Below are positions 26,599 through 35,180 of a DNA stretch of 64,000 nucleotides, in pieces (within the stretch, counting starts at the first letter, position 1; every line of letters starts with the position of its first letter). The position numbers were made by a program, and so were the translations under genes. Below the pieces are notes generated by a model. The model saw nothing but the letters and a program-made list of their open reading frames with translations, was not told the origin of the DNA and did no database searches. This stretch comes from JBAZDC01 sp041654595. GTDB taxonomy: Bacteria > Pseudomonadota > Gammaproteobacteria > Burkholderiales > Burkholderiaceae_B. The DNA lies in the NCBI GenBank assembly GCA_964551305.1, contig CAZKBT010000004.1, positions 1-64,000 of the forward strand. The letters run 5' to 3'.

Positions 26599-26919
26599 AT
26601 GGAAAAGATCCGTAAAGGCGACGAAGTCATCGTGTTGACCGGGCGCGACAAAAAGCGCCGCGGCACGGTGCTGCGCCGTGTCGATGCCGACCACGTGCTG
26701 GTCGAAGGCATCAATGTCGTCAAGAAGCACGTCAAGGGCAATCCCATGGCCGGCACGCAAGGCGGCATCATCGACAAGACCATGCCCATCCACATTTCCA
26801 ATGTGGCGCTTTTCAATCCCGCCACCGGCAAGGCCGATCGCGTCGGGGTCAAAGAAGTCGACGGCAGCAAGGTCCGTGTATTCCGTTCCAGCGGCGCAGT
26901 CGTTGGCGCCAAGGCTTAA
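26599..26919 (+). CDS. rplX: 50S ribosomal protein L24
   Basis: L24 (106 residues) is an assembly initiator with a KOW motif (KGDEVIVLTGRDKKRRGTV) near the N-terminus and the conserved VVKKHVKGNP and HISNVALFNP segments. It is 12 bases ahead of rplE with a GGGGCGAAGAAC ribosome-binding region. Confidence 0.97.
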   Translation: MEKIRKGDEVIVLTGRDKKRRGTVLRRVDADHVLVEGINVVKKHVKGNPMAGTQGGIIDKTMPIHISNVALFNPATGKADRVGVKEVDGSKVRVFRSSGAVVGAKA

Positions 26920-26931
26920 GGGGCGAAGAAC

Positions 26932-27471
26932 ATGGCTCGTTTACAAGAGTTTTACCGCAGCAAGGTCATTGCCGACCTGCAAGCCAAGTTTGGCTACAAA
27001 AGCGTCATGGAAGTGCCGCGCATCACCAAGATCACGCTGAACATGGGCGTGTCGGGTGCCGTGTCGGACAAGAAGGTTATCGAGCACGCCGTTTCCGATC
27101 TGTCCAAGATCGCCGGCCAGAAGCCCGTAATCACCAAGACGCGCAAGGCCATCGCGGGCTTCAAGATTCGCGAAAACTATCCTATCGGTTGCATGGTTAC
27201 GTTGCGCGGTCAGCGCATGTATGAATTCCTGGATCGCCTGGTCGCCGTGGCCTTGCCGCGCGTGCGCGACTTCCGCGGCATCTCGGGCCGTGCATTCGAC
27301 GGACGGGGCAACTACAACGTCGGGGTTAAAGAGCAAATCATTTTCCCCGAAATCGAATACGACAAAATCGACGCTGTTCGTGGTCTGAACATCAGCATCA
27401 CTACAACGGCCAAGACGGACGAAGAAGCGAAAGCGCTGCTGACCGCTTTCAGCTTTCCGTTTCGTAACTAA
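26932..27471 (+). CDS. rplE: 50S ribosomal protein L5
   Basis: L5 (179 residues) binds 5S rRNA and contacts P-site tRNA. The segments VPRITKITLNMGVS, GQKPVITKTRKAIAGFKIRE and the end TDEEAKALLTAFSFPF(R/K)N-type tail are clear. It is followed after 11 bases by rpsN. Confidence 0.97.
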   Translation: MARLQEFYRSKVIADLQAKFGYKSVMEVPRITKITLNMGVSGAVSDKKVIEHAVSDLSKIAGQKPVITKTRKAIAGFKIRENYPIGCMVTLRGQRMYEFLDRLVAVALPRVRDFRGISGRAFDGRGNYNVGVKEQIIFPEIEYDKIDAVRGLNISITTTAKTDEEAKALLTAFSFPFRN

Positions 27472-27482
27472 GGGGCGATGAC

Positions 27483-27788
27483 GTGGCTAAACTTTCCCTC
27501 ATCAATCGCGATATCAAACGCGCCAAGCTGGTAGAAAAATTCGCCGCCAAGCGCGCTGCGCTGAAGGCGATAATCGACGATCAGTCCAAGACGGACGAAG
27601 AGCGCTACCAAGCTCGTTTGGCATTGCAACAACTTCCACGCAATTCGAACCCGACTCGCCAGCGCAACCGTTGTGTGGTGACAGGTCGCCCACGCGGGGT
27701 TTTCAGCAAGTTCGGTCTTACTCGTCACAAGCTGCGTGAAATGACGCTGCGTGGCGAAGTGCCCGGCATGACTAAAGCCAGCTGGTAG
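27483..27788 (+). CDS. rpsN: 30S ribosomal protein S14 (zinc-independent long form)
   Basis: S14 (101 residues) is the long form without the CxxC zinc knuckle; only one Cys is present (RNRCVVTGRPRG). The GTG start at 27483 is the only one that gives the family N-terminus (M)AKLSLINRDIKR. The C-terminal GLTRHKLREMTLRGEVPGM is conserved. Confidence 0.97.
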   Translation: MAKLSLINRDIKRAKLVEKFAAKRAALKAIIDDQSKTDEERYQARLALQQLPRNSNPTRQRNRCVVTGRPRGVFSKFGLTRHKLREMTLRGEVPGMTKASW

Positions 27789-27799
27789 GAGAAATACAC

Positions 27800-28195
27800 A
27801 TGAGCATGAGCGATCCCATCGCCGACATGTTGACCCGCGTGCGCAACGCCCAAATGGTCAACAAGACGTCGGTAAGCATGCCCTCCTCCAAGGTGAAGGT
27901 AGCCATTGCTGCCGTGCTGAAGGATGAAGGTTACATTGACAGCTACCAGGTGGTCGGCGATTCCGCCAAGCCGGTTCTGGAAATCACGTTGAAATACTAT
28001 GCCGGTCGCCCGGTCATCGAGCGCATCGACCGCGTGTCGCGCCCTGGCCTGCGGATTTACAAAGGCAGCAAATCGATTCCTCAGGTCATGAACGGCCTGG
28101 GCGTCGCGATCGTGTCCACGCCCCGCGGCGTGATGACGGATCGCAAGGCGCGCGCCAACGGCGTGGGCGGCGAAGTGCTGTGCTACGTGGCATAA
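27800..28195 (+). CDS. rpsH: 30S ribosomal protein S8
   Basis: S8 (131 residues) is a primary 16S rRNA binder and, in E. coli, the translational repressor of the spc operon. MSDPIADMLTRVRNAQ and the C-terminal GLGVAIVSTPRGVMTDRKAR are diagnostic. The ATG at 27800, preceded by AGGAGA at 8 bases, is used; a second ATG two codons later is possible. Confidence 0.97.
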   Translation: MSMSDPIADMLTRVRNAQMVNKTSVSMPSSKVKVAIAAVLKDEGYIDSYQVVGDSAKPVLEITLKYYAGRPVIERIDRVSRPGLRIYKGSKSIPQVMNGLGVAIVSTPRGVMTDRKARANGVGGEVLCYVA

Positions 28196-28205
28196 GGAGA
28201 AACAC

Positions 28206-28739
28206 ATGTCACGCATAGCTAAGTATCCCGTTCCCGTTCCGAAAGGCGTCGAAGCCACGATCAGCGCCGGCCAGATCTCCGTCAAGGGTCCTTTGGGCAC
28301 GCTGACGCAAGAGCTGAAAGGCGACGTGCTGGTTCGCCAGGAAGACGGCCAACTGACGTTTGCGGTTGCCAACGATACCCGTGAGGCGAAAGCCATGTCG
28401 GGCACCCTGCGAGCCCTGGTGGCCAACATGGTTACCGGCGTGAGCAAGGGCTTCGAACGTCGTTTGAACCTGGTCGGCGTGGGTTTCCGCGCCCAGGTCC
28501 AAGGCGACGCCCTGAAACTGCAACTTGGTTTCTCGCACGATATCGTGCATCCCCTGCCGGCCGGCATCAAGGCCGAATGCCCGACCCAGACGGAAATCGT
28601 CATTAAGGGTTCGGACAAGCAGGCGGTTGGACAGGTGGCCGCTGAAATTCGCGCTTACCGCGAGCCGGAGCCCTACAAGGGCAAAGGCGTGCGCTACGCG
28701 GATGAGCGCGTCATCATCAAAGAAACCAAGAAGAAATAA
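28206..28739 (+). CDS. rplF: 50S ribosomal protein L6
   Basis: L6 (177 residues) lies near the factor-binding stalk. MSRIAKYPVPVPKGVEA and the C-terminal EPYKGKGVRYADERVIIKETKKK (read in parts) identify it, along with the LNLVGVGFRAQVQG core. It is 21 bases before rplR. Confidence 0.97.
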   Translation: MSRIAKYPVPVPKGVEATISAGQISVKGPLGTLTQELKGDVLVRQEDGQLTFAVANDTREAKAMSGTLRALVANMVTGVSKGFERRLNLVGVGFRAQVQGDALKLQLGFSHDIVHPLPAGIKAECPTQTEIVIKGSDKQAVGQVAAEIRAYREPEPYKGKGVRYADERVIIKETKKK

Positions 28740-28760
28740 GCACGCAGGCAAGGACGAATT

Positions 28761-29126
28761 ATGGACAAGAAAATTTCTCGTTTGCGCCGTGCTGTGGCGA
28801 CTCGTCGGAAGATCAACGAACTGGGCGTGCATCGCCTGTCGATCTTCCGCTCGAATCTCCATATCTACGCAAACATCATCTCGCCCGAAGGCGATCGTGT
28901 GCTCGTCAGCGCTTCGACGCTGGAGCCAGAGGTTCGCAAAGAGCTGGCCGGCAAGAGCGTCAATGGGGGCAATGTTGTCGCCGCTGGCTTGATCGGCAAG
29001 CGAGTGGCCGAAAAAGCAAAAGCCGCCGGCATCGAGCAGGTTGCATTTGACCGTTCGGGCTTTCGTTACCATGGCCGCGTCAAAGCGTTGGCCGATGCCG
29101 CGCGTGAAGCCGGCTTGAAATTCTAA
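28761..29126 (+). CDS. rplR: 50S ribosomal protein L18
   Basis: L18 (121 residues) binds 5S rRNA with L5. The Arg-rich start (KKISRLRRAVATRRK), SNLHIYANIISPEG and the end DRSGFRYHGRVKALADAARE match the family. Next is rpsE after 15 bases. Confidence 0.97.
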   Translation: MDKKISRLRRAVATRRKINELGVHRLSIFRSNLHIYANIISPEGDRVLVSASTLEPEVRKELAGKSVNGGNVVAAGLIGKRVAEKAKAAGIEQVAFDRSGFRYHGRVKALADAAREAGLKF

Positions 29127-29141
29127 GCAAGGAATTGTCAA

Positions 29142-29663
29142 ATGGCTAAAGCACAAGGTAAGCACGCCGCCGAGAAGGAAAACGACGACGGCTTGCGTGA
29201 GAAAATGATTGCGGTCAACCGCGTCAGCAAAGTGGTCAAGGGTGGTCGCACCATGAGCTTCGCTGCGCTGACGGTGGTCGGTGATGGTGATGGACGTATC
29301 GGCATGGGCAAAGGAAAAGCCCGTGAAGTGCCCGTCGCCGTACAGAAAGCAATGGAACAGGCGCGTCGCGGCTTGCTGAAAGTCGCCCTGAAGAACGGCA
29401 CGCTGCATCACACGGTCGTTGGCAAGCATGGTGCTTCGACCGTTCTCATTTCGCCGGCGGCGGAAGGTACCGGCGTGATCGCCGGCGGCCCGATGCGCGC
29501 CATTTTCGAAGTGATGGGTGTTCGTAACGTGGTCGCCAAGAGCCTGGGCTCCAGCAATCCTTACAACATGGTTCGCGCAACGCTGAACGGCTTGCGTGCC
29601 TGCTCGACTCCCGCCGACATCGCCGCCAAGCGCGGCAAGTCGGTGGAAGAAATTCTGGGGTAA
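29142..29663 (+). CDS. rpsE: 30S ribosomal protein S5
   Basis: S5 (173 residues) acts in decoding accuracy and the mRNA entry channel. It shows the dsRNA-binding-like N-terminal domain (REKMIAVNRVSKVVKGGRT) and GRIGMGKGKAREVPVAVQKA, then the C-terminal VRNVVAKSLGSSNPYNMVRAT. Only 3 bases separate it from rpmD. Confidence 0.97.
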   Translation: MAKAQGKHAAEKENDDGLREKMIAVNRVSKVVKGGRTMSFAALTVVGDGDGRIGMGKGKAREVPVAVQKAMEQARRGLLKVALKNGTLHHTVVGKHGASTVLISPAAEGTGVIAGGPMRAIFEVMGVRNVVAKSLGSSNPYNMVRATLNGLRACSTPADIAAKRGKSVEEILG

Positions 29664-29666
29664 ATC

Positions 29667-29852
29667 ATGGCACAGAAGCAAATTAAAGTTACGCTCGTGC
29701 GCTCTGTCATCGGCACCAAGCAGTCTCACCGCGAAACCGTGCGCGGTTTGGGCTTGGGGCGCGTGAACAGCAGCCGCGTATTGGTCGATACGCCCGAGGT
29801 TCGTGGAATGATCCGCAAGGTGGATTACCTCGTTACCGTCTCGGAAGCCTGA
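29667..29852 (+). CDS. rpmD: 50S ribosomal protein L30
   Basis: L30 (61 residues), short bacterial form. KQIKVTLVRSVIGTKQSHRE and LGRVNSSRVLVDTPEVRGM are conserved. It lies between rpsE (3 bp before) and rplO (11 bp after), the normal order. Confidence 0.96.
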   Translation: MAQKQIKVTLVRSVIGTKQSHRETVRGLGLGRVNSSRVLVDTPEVRGMIRKVDYLVTVSEA

Positions 29853-29863
29853 AGGGAACCGAT

Positions 29864-30304
29864 ATGTCAGAAATTCAATTGAACACGCTGAAGCCTGCCG
29901 AAGGCAGCAAACACGCGAAACGCCGTGTCGGGCGTGGCATTGGCTCGGGCCTGGGCAAAACCGGCGGCCGCGGCCACAAAGGCCAGAAATCCCGTTCGGG
30001 CGGCTTCCATAAGGTCGGTTTCGAAGGCGGTCAAATGCCTTTGCAACGCCGCTTGCCCAAGCGCGGGTTTACGCCTCTGGGCCGTCACCTGTATGCCGAA
30101 GTTCGCCTGTCCGACCTCGAGCGCCTGCCTGTCGACGATATCGACGTCCAGGTTCTCAAGCAAGGCGGAGTGATCGGACAAGCCGTGCGCTACGTCAAAG
30201 TCATCAAGTCGGGTGAGTTGTCGCGCAAGGTCACGCTGAAAGGCGTGTCCGCCACGGCGGGCGCTCGCGCCAGCATCGAAGCCGCCGGCGGCTCGTTGGC
30301 TTGA
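29864..30304 (+). CDS. rplO: 50S ribosomal protein L15
   Basis: L15 (146 residues) is a late-assembly 50S protein with a Gly/Arg/Lys-rich extended N-terminus (RRVGRGIGSGLGKTGGRGHKG) and GGFHKVGFEGGQMPLQRRLPK. The C-terminal globular domain ends ATAGARASIEAAGGSLA. secY follows after 12 bases. Confidence 0.97.
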   Translation: MSEIQLNTLKPAEGSKHAKRRVGRGIGSGLGKTGGRGHKGQKSRSGGFHKVGFEGGQMPLQRRLPKRGFTPLGRHLYAEVRLSDLERLPVDDIDVQVLKQGGVIGQAVRYVKVIKSGELSRKVTLKGVSATAGARASIEAAGGSLA

Positions 30305-30316
30305 TAAGGGGTCACA

Positions 30317-31642
30317 GTGGCTAAAGCTCAGGCACAGGCTAAAACCGGATCCCGATACGGCGATTTGCGTCGCCGCGTCGTGTTCCTGTTGTTGGCCCTG
30401 GTTGTCTTCCGCTTGGGTACGCACATTCCTGTGCCGGGAATCAATCCCGATGCGCTGTCCGAGTTGTTCCAGCAAAACCAGGGCGGCATCCTGGGCTTGT
30501 TCAACATGTTTTCGGGCGGCGCGCTGGAGCGGTTTTCCGTCTTCGCATTGGGAATCATGCCTTACATTTCGGCGTCCATCATCATGCAGTTGATGTCCGT
30601 CGTCGTGCCTACGCTGGAAGCCATCAAGAAAGAAGGCGAATCGGGTCGTCGCAAGATCACCCAGTACACGCGTTACGGCACCGTCTTTCTTGCCCTGTTC
30701 CAGGCCGTCGGCATTTCCGTCGCGCTGGAGTCGCAGCCAGGCTTGGTGATCGATCCCGGCATGCTGTTCCGCTTCACCACTATCGTTACCTTGGTGACCG
30801 GCACGATGTTCCTGATGTGGCTGGGCGAGCAGATAACCGAGCGAGGCATCGGCAACGGCATCTCCATCCTGATTTTCGCGGGCATCGTGGCGGGCTTGCC
30901 TAGCGCGCTGGCGGGCTTGCTGGATCTGGTTCGCACCGATGCGATGTCCGTGCTGTCGGCGCTGTTCATCCTGGTGCTCGTCGTTGCGGTGACATACTTC
31001 GTCGTGTTCGTCGAGCGCGGTCAGCGCCGGATTACGGTGAACTACGCCAAGCGCCAGGTCGGCAACAAGATCTATGGCGGACAGAGTTCGCATTTGCCGC
31101 TGAAGCTGAATATGTCCGGCGTGATTCCCCCGATCTTTGCCTCGTCGATCATCCTGCTGCCCGCGACGGTGACCAGCTGGTTCTCCAGCAACCCGAGCAT
31201 GAGCTGGCTGAGCGACTTCGCAGCGGCCCTTGCCCCGCATCAGCCGTTGTACGTCACGCTGTTCTCGGCATTGATCATTTTCTTTTGTTTTTTCTACACG
31301 GCATTGGTTTTCAACAGTCGCGAGACGGCCGATAACCTGAAGAAGAGCGGTGCTTTCGTTCCCGGAATCCGTCCCGGCGAGCAGACTTCCAGGTACATCG
31401 ACAAGATCCTGATGCGTTTGACCTTGGCCGGCGCCATTTACATCACGTTGGTGTGCTTGCTGCCGGAGTTCATGCAGATGCGCTGGAATGTGCCCTTTTA
31501 CTTTGGCGGCACGTCCCTGTTGATCATTGTTGTGGTTACGATGGATTTCATGGCTCAGGCGCAAGCCTACATGATGTCCAACCAATACGACTCGTTGCTC
31601 AAGAAGGCCAACTTCAAGGGTGCGGGCTTGCCAATGCGGTAA
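30317..31642 (+). CDS. secY: Preprotein translocase subunit SecY
   Basis: SecY (441 residues) is the channel of the Sec translocon in the inner membrane. Ten hydrophobic segments can be followed; the first is VVFLLLALVVFRLGTHIPVPG, with the plug region FNMFSGGALERFS after it, and the cytoplasmic loop with RQVGNKIYGGQSSHLPLKLN for ribosome/SecA contact. The start is GTG (family start (M)AKAQAQ), in the usual place between rplO and infA. infA begins 7 bases later. Confidence 0.97.
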   Translation: MAKAQAQAKTGSRYGDLRRRVVFLLLALVVFRLGTHIPVPGINPDALSELFQQNQGGILGLFNMFSGGALERFSVFALGIMPYISASIIMQLMSVVVPTLEAIKKEGESGRRKITQYTRYGTVFLALFQAVGISVALESQPGLVIDPGMLFRFTTIVTLVTGTMFLMWLGEQITERGIGNGISILIFAGIVAGLPSALAGLLDLVRTDAMSVLSALFILVLVVAVTYFVVFVERGQRRITVNYAKRQVGNKIYGGQSSHLPLKLNMSGVIPPIFASSIILLPATVTSWFSSNPSMSWLSDFAAALAPHQPLYVTLFSALIIFFCFFYTALVFNSRETADNLKKSGAFVPGIRPGEQTSRYIDKILMRLTLAGAIYITLVCLLPEFMQMRWNVPFYFGGTSLLIIVVVTMDFMAQAQAYMMSNQYDSLLKKANFKGAGLPMR

Positions 31643-31649
31643 AAAGAAA

Positions 31650-31868
31650 ATGGCGAAAGACGACGTCATTCAAATGCAAGGAGAGGTCATAGAAAACCTC
31701 CCCAACGCAACGTTTCGCGTCAAGCTGGAGAATGGCCACGTCGTTCTAGGCCATATTTCAGGCAAGATGCGTATGCATTACATCCGGATTTTGCCGGGCG
31801 ACAAGGTCACAGTGGAGCTCACGCCCTATGATCTATCGCGAGCAAGAATTGTTTTCCGCTCTAAATAA
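31650..31868 (+). CDS. infA: Translation initiation factor IF-1
   Basis: IF-1 (72 residues, exact family length) is an S1/OB-fold protein that occupies the A site during initiation. MAKDDVIQMQGEVIENLPNA and HISGKMRMHYIRILPGDKV are diagnostic. The ATG at 31650 is used; a longer frame from 31620 would overlap secY. It precedes rpmJ as in many betaproteobacteria. Confidence 0.97.
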   Translation: MAKDDVIQMQGEVIENLPNATFRVKLENGHVVLGHISGKMRMHYIRILPGDKVTVELTPYDLSRARIVFRSK

Positions 31869-31899
31869 GCGGGCGGTTACAGGAAATTAGGAGTCAACC

Positions 31900-32013
31900 A
31901 TGAAGGTAATGGCATCGGTAAAGCGGATTTGCCGCAACTGCAAAATCATCAAGCGGCATGGTGTGGTGCGTGTCATTTGCACCGACCCACGTCATAAGCA
32001 GCGTCAAGGCTAA
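31900..32013 (+). CDS. rpmJ: 50S ribosomal protein L36 (zinc-binding form)
   Basis: A 37-residue gene: MKVMASVKRICRNCKII then KRHGVVRVICTDPRHKQRQG. Cys11, Cys14, Cys27 and His32 make the zinc ribbon of the C+ form of L36. AGGAG lies 6 bases before the ATG. It sits between infA and rpsM in the expected order. Confidence 0.96.
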   Translation: MKVMASVKRICRNCKIIKRHGVVRVICTDPRHKQRQG

Positions 32014-32047
32014 GGCCGAAGCGCAACGGATTTAACAAGGAACAGAC

Positions 32048-32413
32048 ATGGCCCGTATTGCTGGCATAAACATTCCGCCACACCAACACGCCGAAATCGG
32101 ACTGACGGCTATTTTTGGTATTGGTCGCACCCGCGCTCGCAAGATCTGCGAAGCGTCAGGCATCGAACCTTCCAAGAAGGTGAAGGACCTGACCGACGCC
32201 GAGCTCGAGCGTATCCGTGAACACCTGAGCGTATTCGCGGTCGAGGGCGACCTGCGTCGTGAAGTGCAACTGTCGATCAAGCGCTTGATCGATCTGGGAA
32301 CGTATCGTGGCATGCGCCACAAACGCGGCCTGCCCGTGCGCGGCCAGCGTACTCGCACGAACGCGCGTACCCGCAAGGGCCCGCGTCGCGCAGCGGCTTC
32401 CCTGAAGAAATAA
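32048..32413 (+). CDS. rpsM: 30S ribosomal protein S13
   Basis: S13 (121 residues) forms head bridges to the 50S and contacts P-site tRNA. MARIAGINIPPHQHAEIGLT, the helix-hairpin region FGIGRTRARKIC and RGLPVRGQRTRTNARTRKGP are conserved. It starts the S13-S11-S4-alpha-L17 block. Confidence 0.97.
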   Translation: MARIAGINIPPHQHAEIGLTAIFGIGRTRARKICEASGIEPSKKVKDLTDAELERIREHLSVFAVEGDLRREVQLSIKRLIDLGTYRGMRHKRGLPVRGQRTRTNARTRKGPRRAAASLKK

Positions 32414-32427
32414 TCGAGGAATAGAAG

Positions 32428-32829
32428 ATGGCGAAAGCTTCCAACAGCGGCGCAGCTCGCGTACGCAAGAAAATCAAGAAAAACGTTTCGGACGGCATCG
32501 CGCACGTCCATGCGTCTTTCAACAATACGATCATTACGATCACTGATCGCCAGGGCAACGCGCTGTCTTGGGCGACATCGGGCGGTGCGGGCTTCAAGGG
32601 CTCGCGTAAATCTACGCCTTTCGCCGCGCAGGTTGCCGCTGAAAGCGTGGGTCGCGTGGCGTTGGAATACGGAATCAAAACGCTTGAAGTACGCATCAAG
32701 GGCCCAGGCCCAGGTCGCGAGTCTTCCGTGCGTGCTCTGAATGCCCTGGGCATCAAAATCACCAGCATTTCAGACATCACGCCGGTGCCGCACAATGGTT
32801 GCCGTCCGCCCAAGCGTCGTCGCATGTAA
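32428..32829 (+). CDS. rpsK: 30S ribosomal protein S11
   Basis: S11 (133 residues) lines the platform near the E site. HVHASFNNTIITITDRQGN, GFKGSRKSTPFAAQ and the end PVPHNGCRPPKRRRM identify it. rpsD begins 11 bases later. Confidence 0.97.
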   Translation: MAKASNSGAARVRKKIKKNVSDGIAHVHASFNNTIITITDRQGNALSWATSGGAGFKGSRKSTPFAAQVAAESVGRVALEYGIKTLEVRIKGPGPGRESSVRALNALGIKITSISDITPVPHNGCRPPKRRRM

Positions 32830-32840
32830 GGGGAAGAATC

Positions 32841-33464
32841 TTGGCACGTTATATTGGTCCTAAATGCAAGCTCTCGCGCCGCGAGGGTACCGATCTGTTC
32901 CTGAAGAGCGCTCGTCGCTCGCTGGAATCGAAGTGTAAAATTGAATCCAAGCCTGGACAGCATGGACGTACGTCGGGTGCCCGCACCTCCGACTACGGCA
33001 CGCAGCTGCGCGAGAAGCAAAAGCTCAAGCGCATGTACGGCGTTCTGGAAAAGCAGTTCCGCAAGTACTTTGCCGAAGCAGAGCGTCGCCGTGGCAACAC
33101 GGGCGAGACCCTGATTCAACTGCTGGAATCGCGCTTGGATAATGTCGTCTATCGCATGGGCTTTGGCTGCACCCGCGCCGAAGCGCGCCAGCTGGTCAAT
33201 CACCGCGCGATCGAATTGAACGGCCACACCGCCGACATCGCGTCGATGCTGATCAAGGCCGGTGACGTCATTACCGTTCGTGAAAAGGCCAAAGGCCAGG
33301 CTCGCATCCGTGAATCCCTGGATCTGGCTTCCGGCCAAGGTTTCCCGCAGTGGGTCGAAGTCGATCCGTCCAAGCTGACCGGCACGTTCAAGCAGGTTCC
33401 CGACCGCGTTGATGTTGCTCGCGACATCAACGAGTCGATGGTCGTCGAATTGTATTCGCGCTAA
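32841..33464 (+). CDS. rpsD: 30S ribosomal protein S4 (TTG start)
   Basis: S4 (207 residues) is a primary 16S binder and, in E. coli, represses the alpha operon. The family N-terminus (M)ARYIGPKCKLSRREGTDLF begins at the TTG at 32841, preceded by AAGGGGAAG; the nearest in-frame upstream start would lie inside rpsK. The S4 RNA-binding domain shows SRLDNVVYRMGFGCTRAEARQ. Length is exactly the family norm. Confidence 0.95.
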   Translation: MARYIGPKCKLSRREGTDLFLKSARRSLESKCKIESKPGQHGRTSGARTSDYGTQLREKQKLKRMYGVLEKQFRKYFAEAERRRGNTGETLIQLLESRLDNVVYRMGFGCTRAEARQLVNHRAIELNGHTADIASMLIKAGDVITVREKAKGQARIRESLDLASGQGFPQWVEVDPSKLTGTFKQVPDRVDVARDINESMVVELYSR

Positions 33465-33501
33465 TCTGCCGGCCCGTACAGTCACTTGGTATTTTCGCAG
33501 G

Positions 33502-33533
33502 GCCCACTTTACCGAGATGATCGGGGAGTGGGC
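33502..33533 (+). promoter_or_regulatory. Hairpin between rpsD and rpoA
   Basis: GCCCACT (33502-33508) pairs with AGTGGGC (33527-33533), and an inner CCGA/TCGG extends it. It lacks a T-run, so it is not a full terminator; it may be a partial attenuator or an RNA processing or repression site in the 153-bp gap before rpoA. Confidence 0.4.
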
Positions 33534-33617
33534 TTTGCGCCGTCCCGCCGGCAGCACAGCCGGTTTTCCATCAGCCTTATCGGTGTAACGAGCCGAGGGT
33601 ATTGAGAAGGAACACAT

Positions 33618-34604
33618 ATGTCGTCACAAGGTTTTCTTAAGCCGCGCACCATCGAAGTCGAATCCGTAGGCAAGAATCACGCCAAGGTCGTCATGGAGCC
33701 TTTCGAGCGGGGCTACGGCCATACGCTGGGCAACGCGCTGCGCCGCATTCTGCTGTCTTCCATGACGGGCTATGCGCCCACCGAAGTCCAGATCACGGGC
33801 GTGGTCCATGAATATTCCACGCTGGCAGGCGTGCGCGAAGATGTCGTCGATATCCTGCTGAACCTGAAAGGCGTGGTATTCAAGCTGCACAATCGCGAAG
33901 AAGTGACCTTGACCTTGCGCAAGAATGGTCCCGGCACCGTCCTTGCCAGCGACATCGAATTGCCGCACGACGTCGAGATCATCAACCCTGATCATGTCAT
34001 CGCTACGCTGACCGACGCCGGAAAGCTGGAAATGCAGATCAAGGTCGACCAGGGCAGAGGATATATTCCGGGCAACGTCCGCGCGTTGTCGGATGACCGC
34101 ACGCATACGATCGGCCGCATCGTGCTGGACGCATCGTACAGCCCCGTGCGCCGTGTCAGCTACACGGTCGAAAGTGCGCGCGTCGAGCAGCGCACCGACT
34201 TGGACAAATTGATTCTGGATATCGAGACCAACGGCGTCATTTCGCCCGAGGAAGCCGTGCGTCAATCGGCCCGCTTGCTGATGGACCAGATTTCGGTATT
34301 CGCCGCGTTGGAAGGCGCCGGCGATTCGTATGAAGCACCGACGCGTGGCGCGCCGCAGATCGATCCCGTCCTGCTGCGTCCGGTCGACGATCTGGAGCTC
34401 ACGGTGCGTTCCGCCAATTGCTTGAAAGCGGAAAACATTTATTACATCGGCGACCTGATCCAGCGTACCGAAAACGAATTGCTCAAGACGCCCAACCTGG
34501 GCCGCAAGTCGTTGAACGAAATCAAGGAAGTCTTGGCGGCGCGTGGCCTGACCTTGGGCATGAAGCTCGAGAACTGGCCCCCGCTCGGCCTGGAACGTCC
34601 CTGA
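33618..34604 (+). CDS. rpoA: RNA polymerase alpha subunit
   Basis: The alpha subunit (328 residues) nucleates RNA polymerase assembly. The N-terminal domain shows FERGYGHTLGNALRRILLSS; the C-terminal domain, which contacts UP elements and activators, shows ELTVRSANCLKAENI (the Arg here matches R265 of E. coli) and NLGRKSLNEIKEVLAARGL. The start MSSQGFLKPRTIEVE has GAAGGA upstream. Confidence 0.97.
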   Translation: MSSQGFLKPRTIEVESVGKNHAKVVMEPFERGYGHTLGNALRRILLSSMTGYAPTEVQITGVVHEYSTLAGVREDVVDILLNLKGVVFKLHNREEVTLTLRKNGPGTVLASDIELPHDVEIINPDHVIATLTDAGKLEMQIKVDQGRGYIPGNVRALSDDRTHTIGRIVLDASYSPVRRVSYTVESARVEQRTDLDKLILDIETNGVISPEEAVRQSARLLMDQISVFAALEGAGDSYEAPTRGAPQIDPVLLRPVDDLELTVRSANCLKAENIYYIGDLIQRTENELLKTPNLGRKSLNEIKEVLAARGLTLGMKLENWPPLGLERP

Positions 34605-34621
34605 TAGCCGGCAAGTAAATC

Positions 34622-34649
34622 TGGAGCCGAGCCTAGGAGCTCGGTTCCA
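34622..34649 (+). promoter_or_regulatory. Hairpin between rpoA and rplQ
   Basis: TGGAGCCGAGC and GCTCGGTTCCA pair over 11 positions with one G-T, around a 6-base loop, 18 bases after the rpoA stop. No T-run follows. It may end part of the transcripts or protect the 3' end of the rpoA message. Confidence 0.4.
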
Positions 34650-34681
34650 TGCAAAGCCGCAGAATCCAGGCACGTATTTTG

Positions 34682-34690
34682 TGCTAAAGT
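34682..34690 (+). promoter_or_regulatory. Possible extended -10 promoter for rplQ
   Basis: TGCTAAAGT has the TGn extension and a fair -10 hexamer. No good -35 is seen. It lies in the 175-bp gap after rpoA and resembles the element before rplC. An internal promoter here would let L17 be made separately. Confidence 0.3.
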
Positions 34691-34779
34691 TCTGCCCTCA
34701 CACAGGCCCGCGGCATAGTCGATAGAAGAGCCTGCCAATCAACGGAATCTCCGTTTAATCAAGATTCAAAGGAATTGTT

Positions 34780-35163
34780 ATGCGTCACCGTAGTGGTTTG
34801 CGTAAACTCAATCGCACCAGTAGTCACCGCCTGGCCATGTTCCGCAACATGGCTGTTTCCCTGCTAACGCATGAAGCCATCAAGACCACCTTGCCGAAAG
34901 CCAAGGAATTGCGTCGCGTGGTCGAGCCTCTGATCACGTTGGGCAAGGAACCTACCCTGGCCAACAGGCGCCTGGCCTTCGCGCGCTTGCGTGATCGCGA
35001 TGCCGTGGTCAAGTTGTTCAACGAAATCGGTCCTCGCTACAAAGAACGCAACGGCGGCTACACCCGCGTGCTGAAAATGGGTTTCCGCCAAGGCGACAAC
35101 GCTCCGATGGCATTCATGGAGTTGGTGGACCGCCCGGAAGTCGCCCAGGACGACGCCGAATAA
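34780..35163 (+). CDS. rplQ: 50S ribosomal protein L17
   Basis: L17 (127 residues) is the last gene of the cluster. MRHRSGLRKLNRTSSHRLAM and LRRVVEPLITLGKE are conserved; the C-terminal FRQGDNAPMAFMELVDRPE is typical. It stands 175 bp after rpoA, a wider gap than usual within this operon, and ends at a strong terminator. Confidence 0.97.
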   Translation: MRHRSGLRKLNRTSSHRLAMFRNMAVSLLTHEAIKTTLPKAKELRRVVEPLITLGKEPTLANRRLAFARLRDRDAVVKLFNEIGPRYKERNGGYTRVLKMGFRQGDNAPMAFMELVDRPEVAQDDAE

Positions 35164-35180
35164 GTACGCTAGGCCTCTAT

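Noticed and set aside
29867..31669. 600-codon open frame on the minus strand opposite rplO-secY
   Set aside because: It mirrors two certain essential genes; its His/Gln/Arg-rich composition is what the antisense of GC-rich coding gives.
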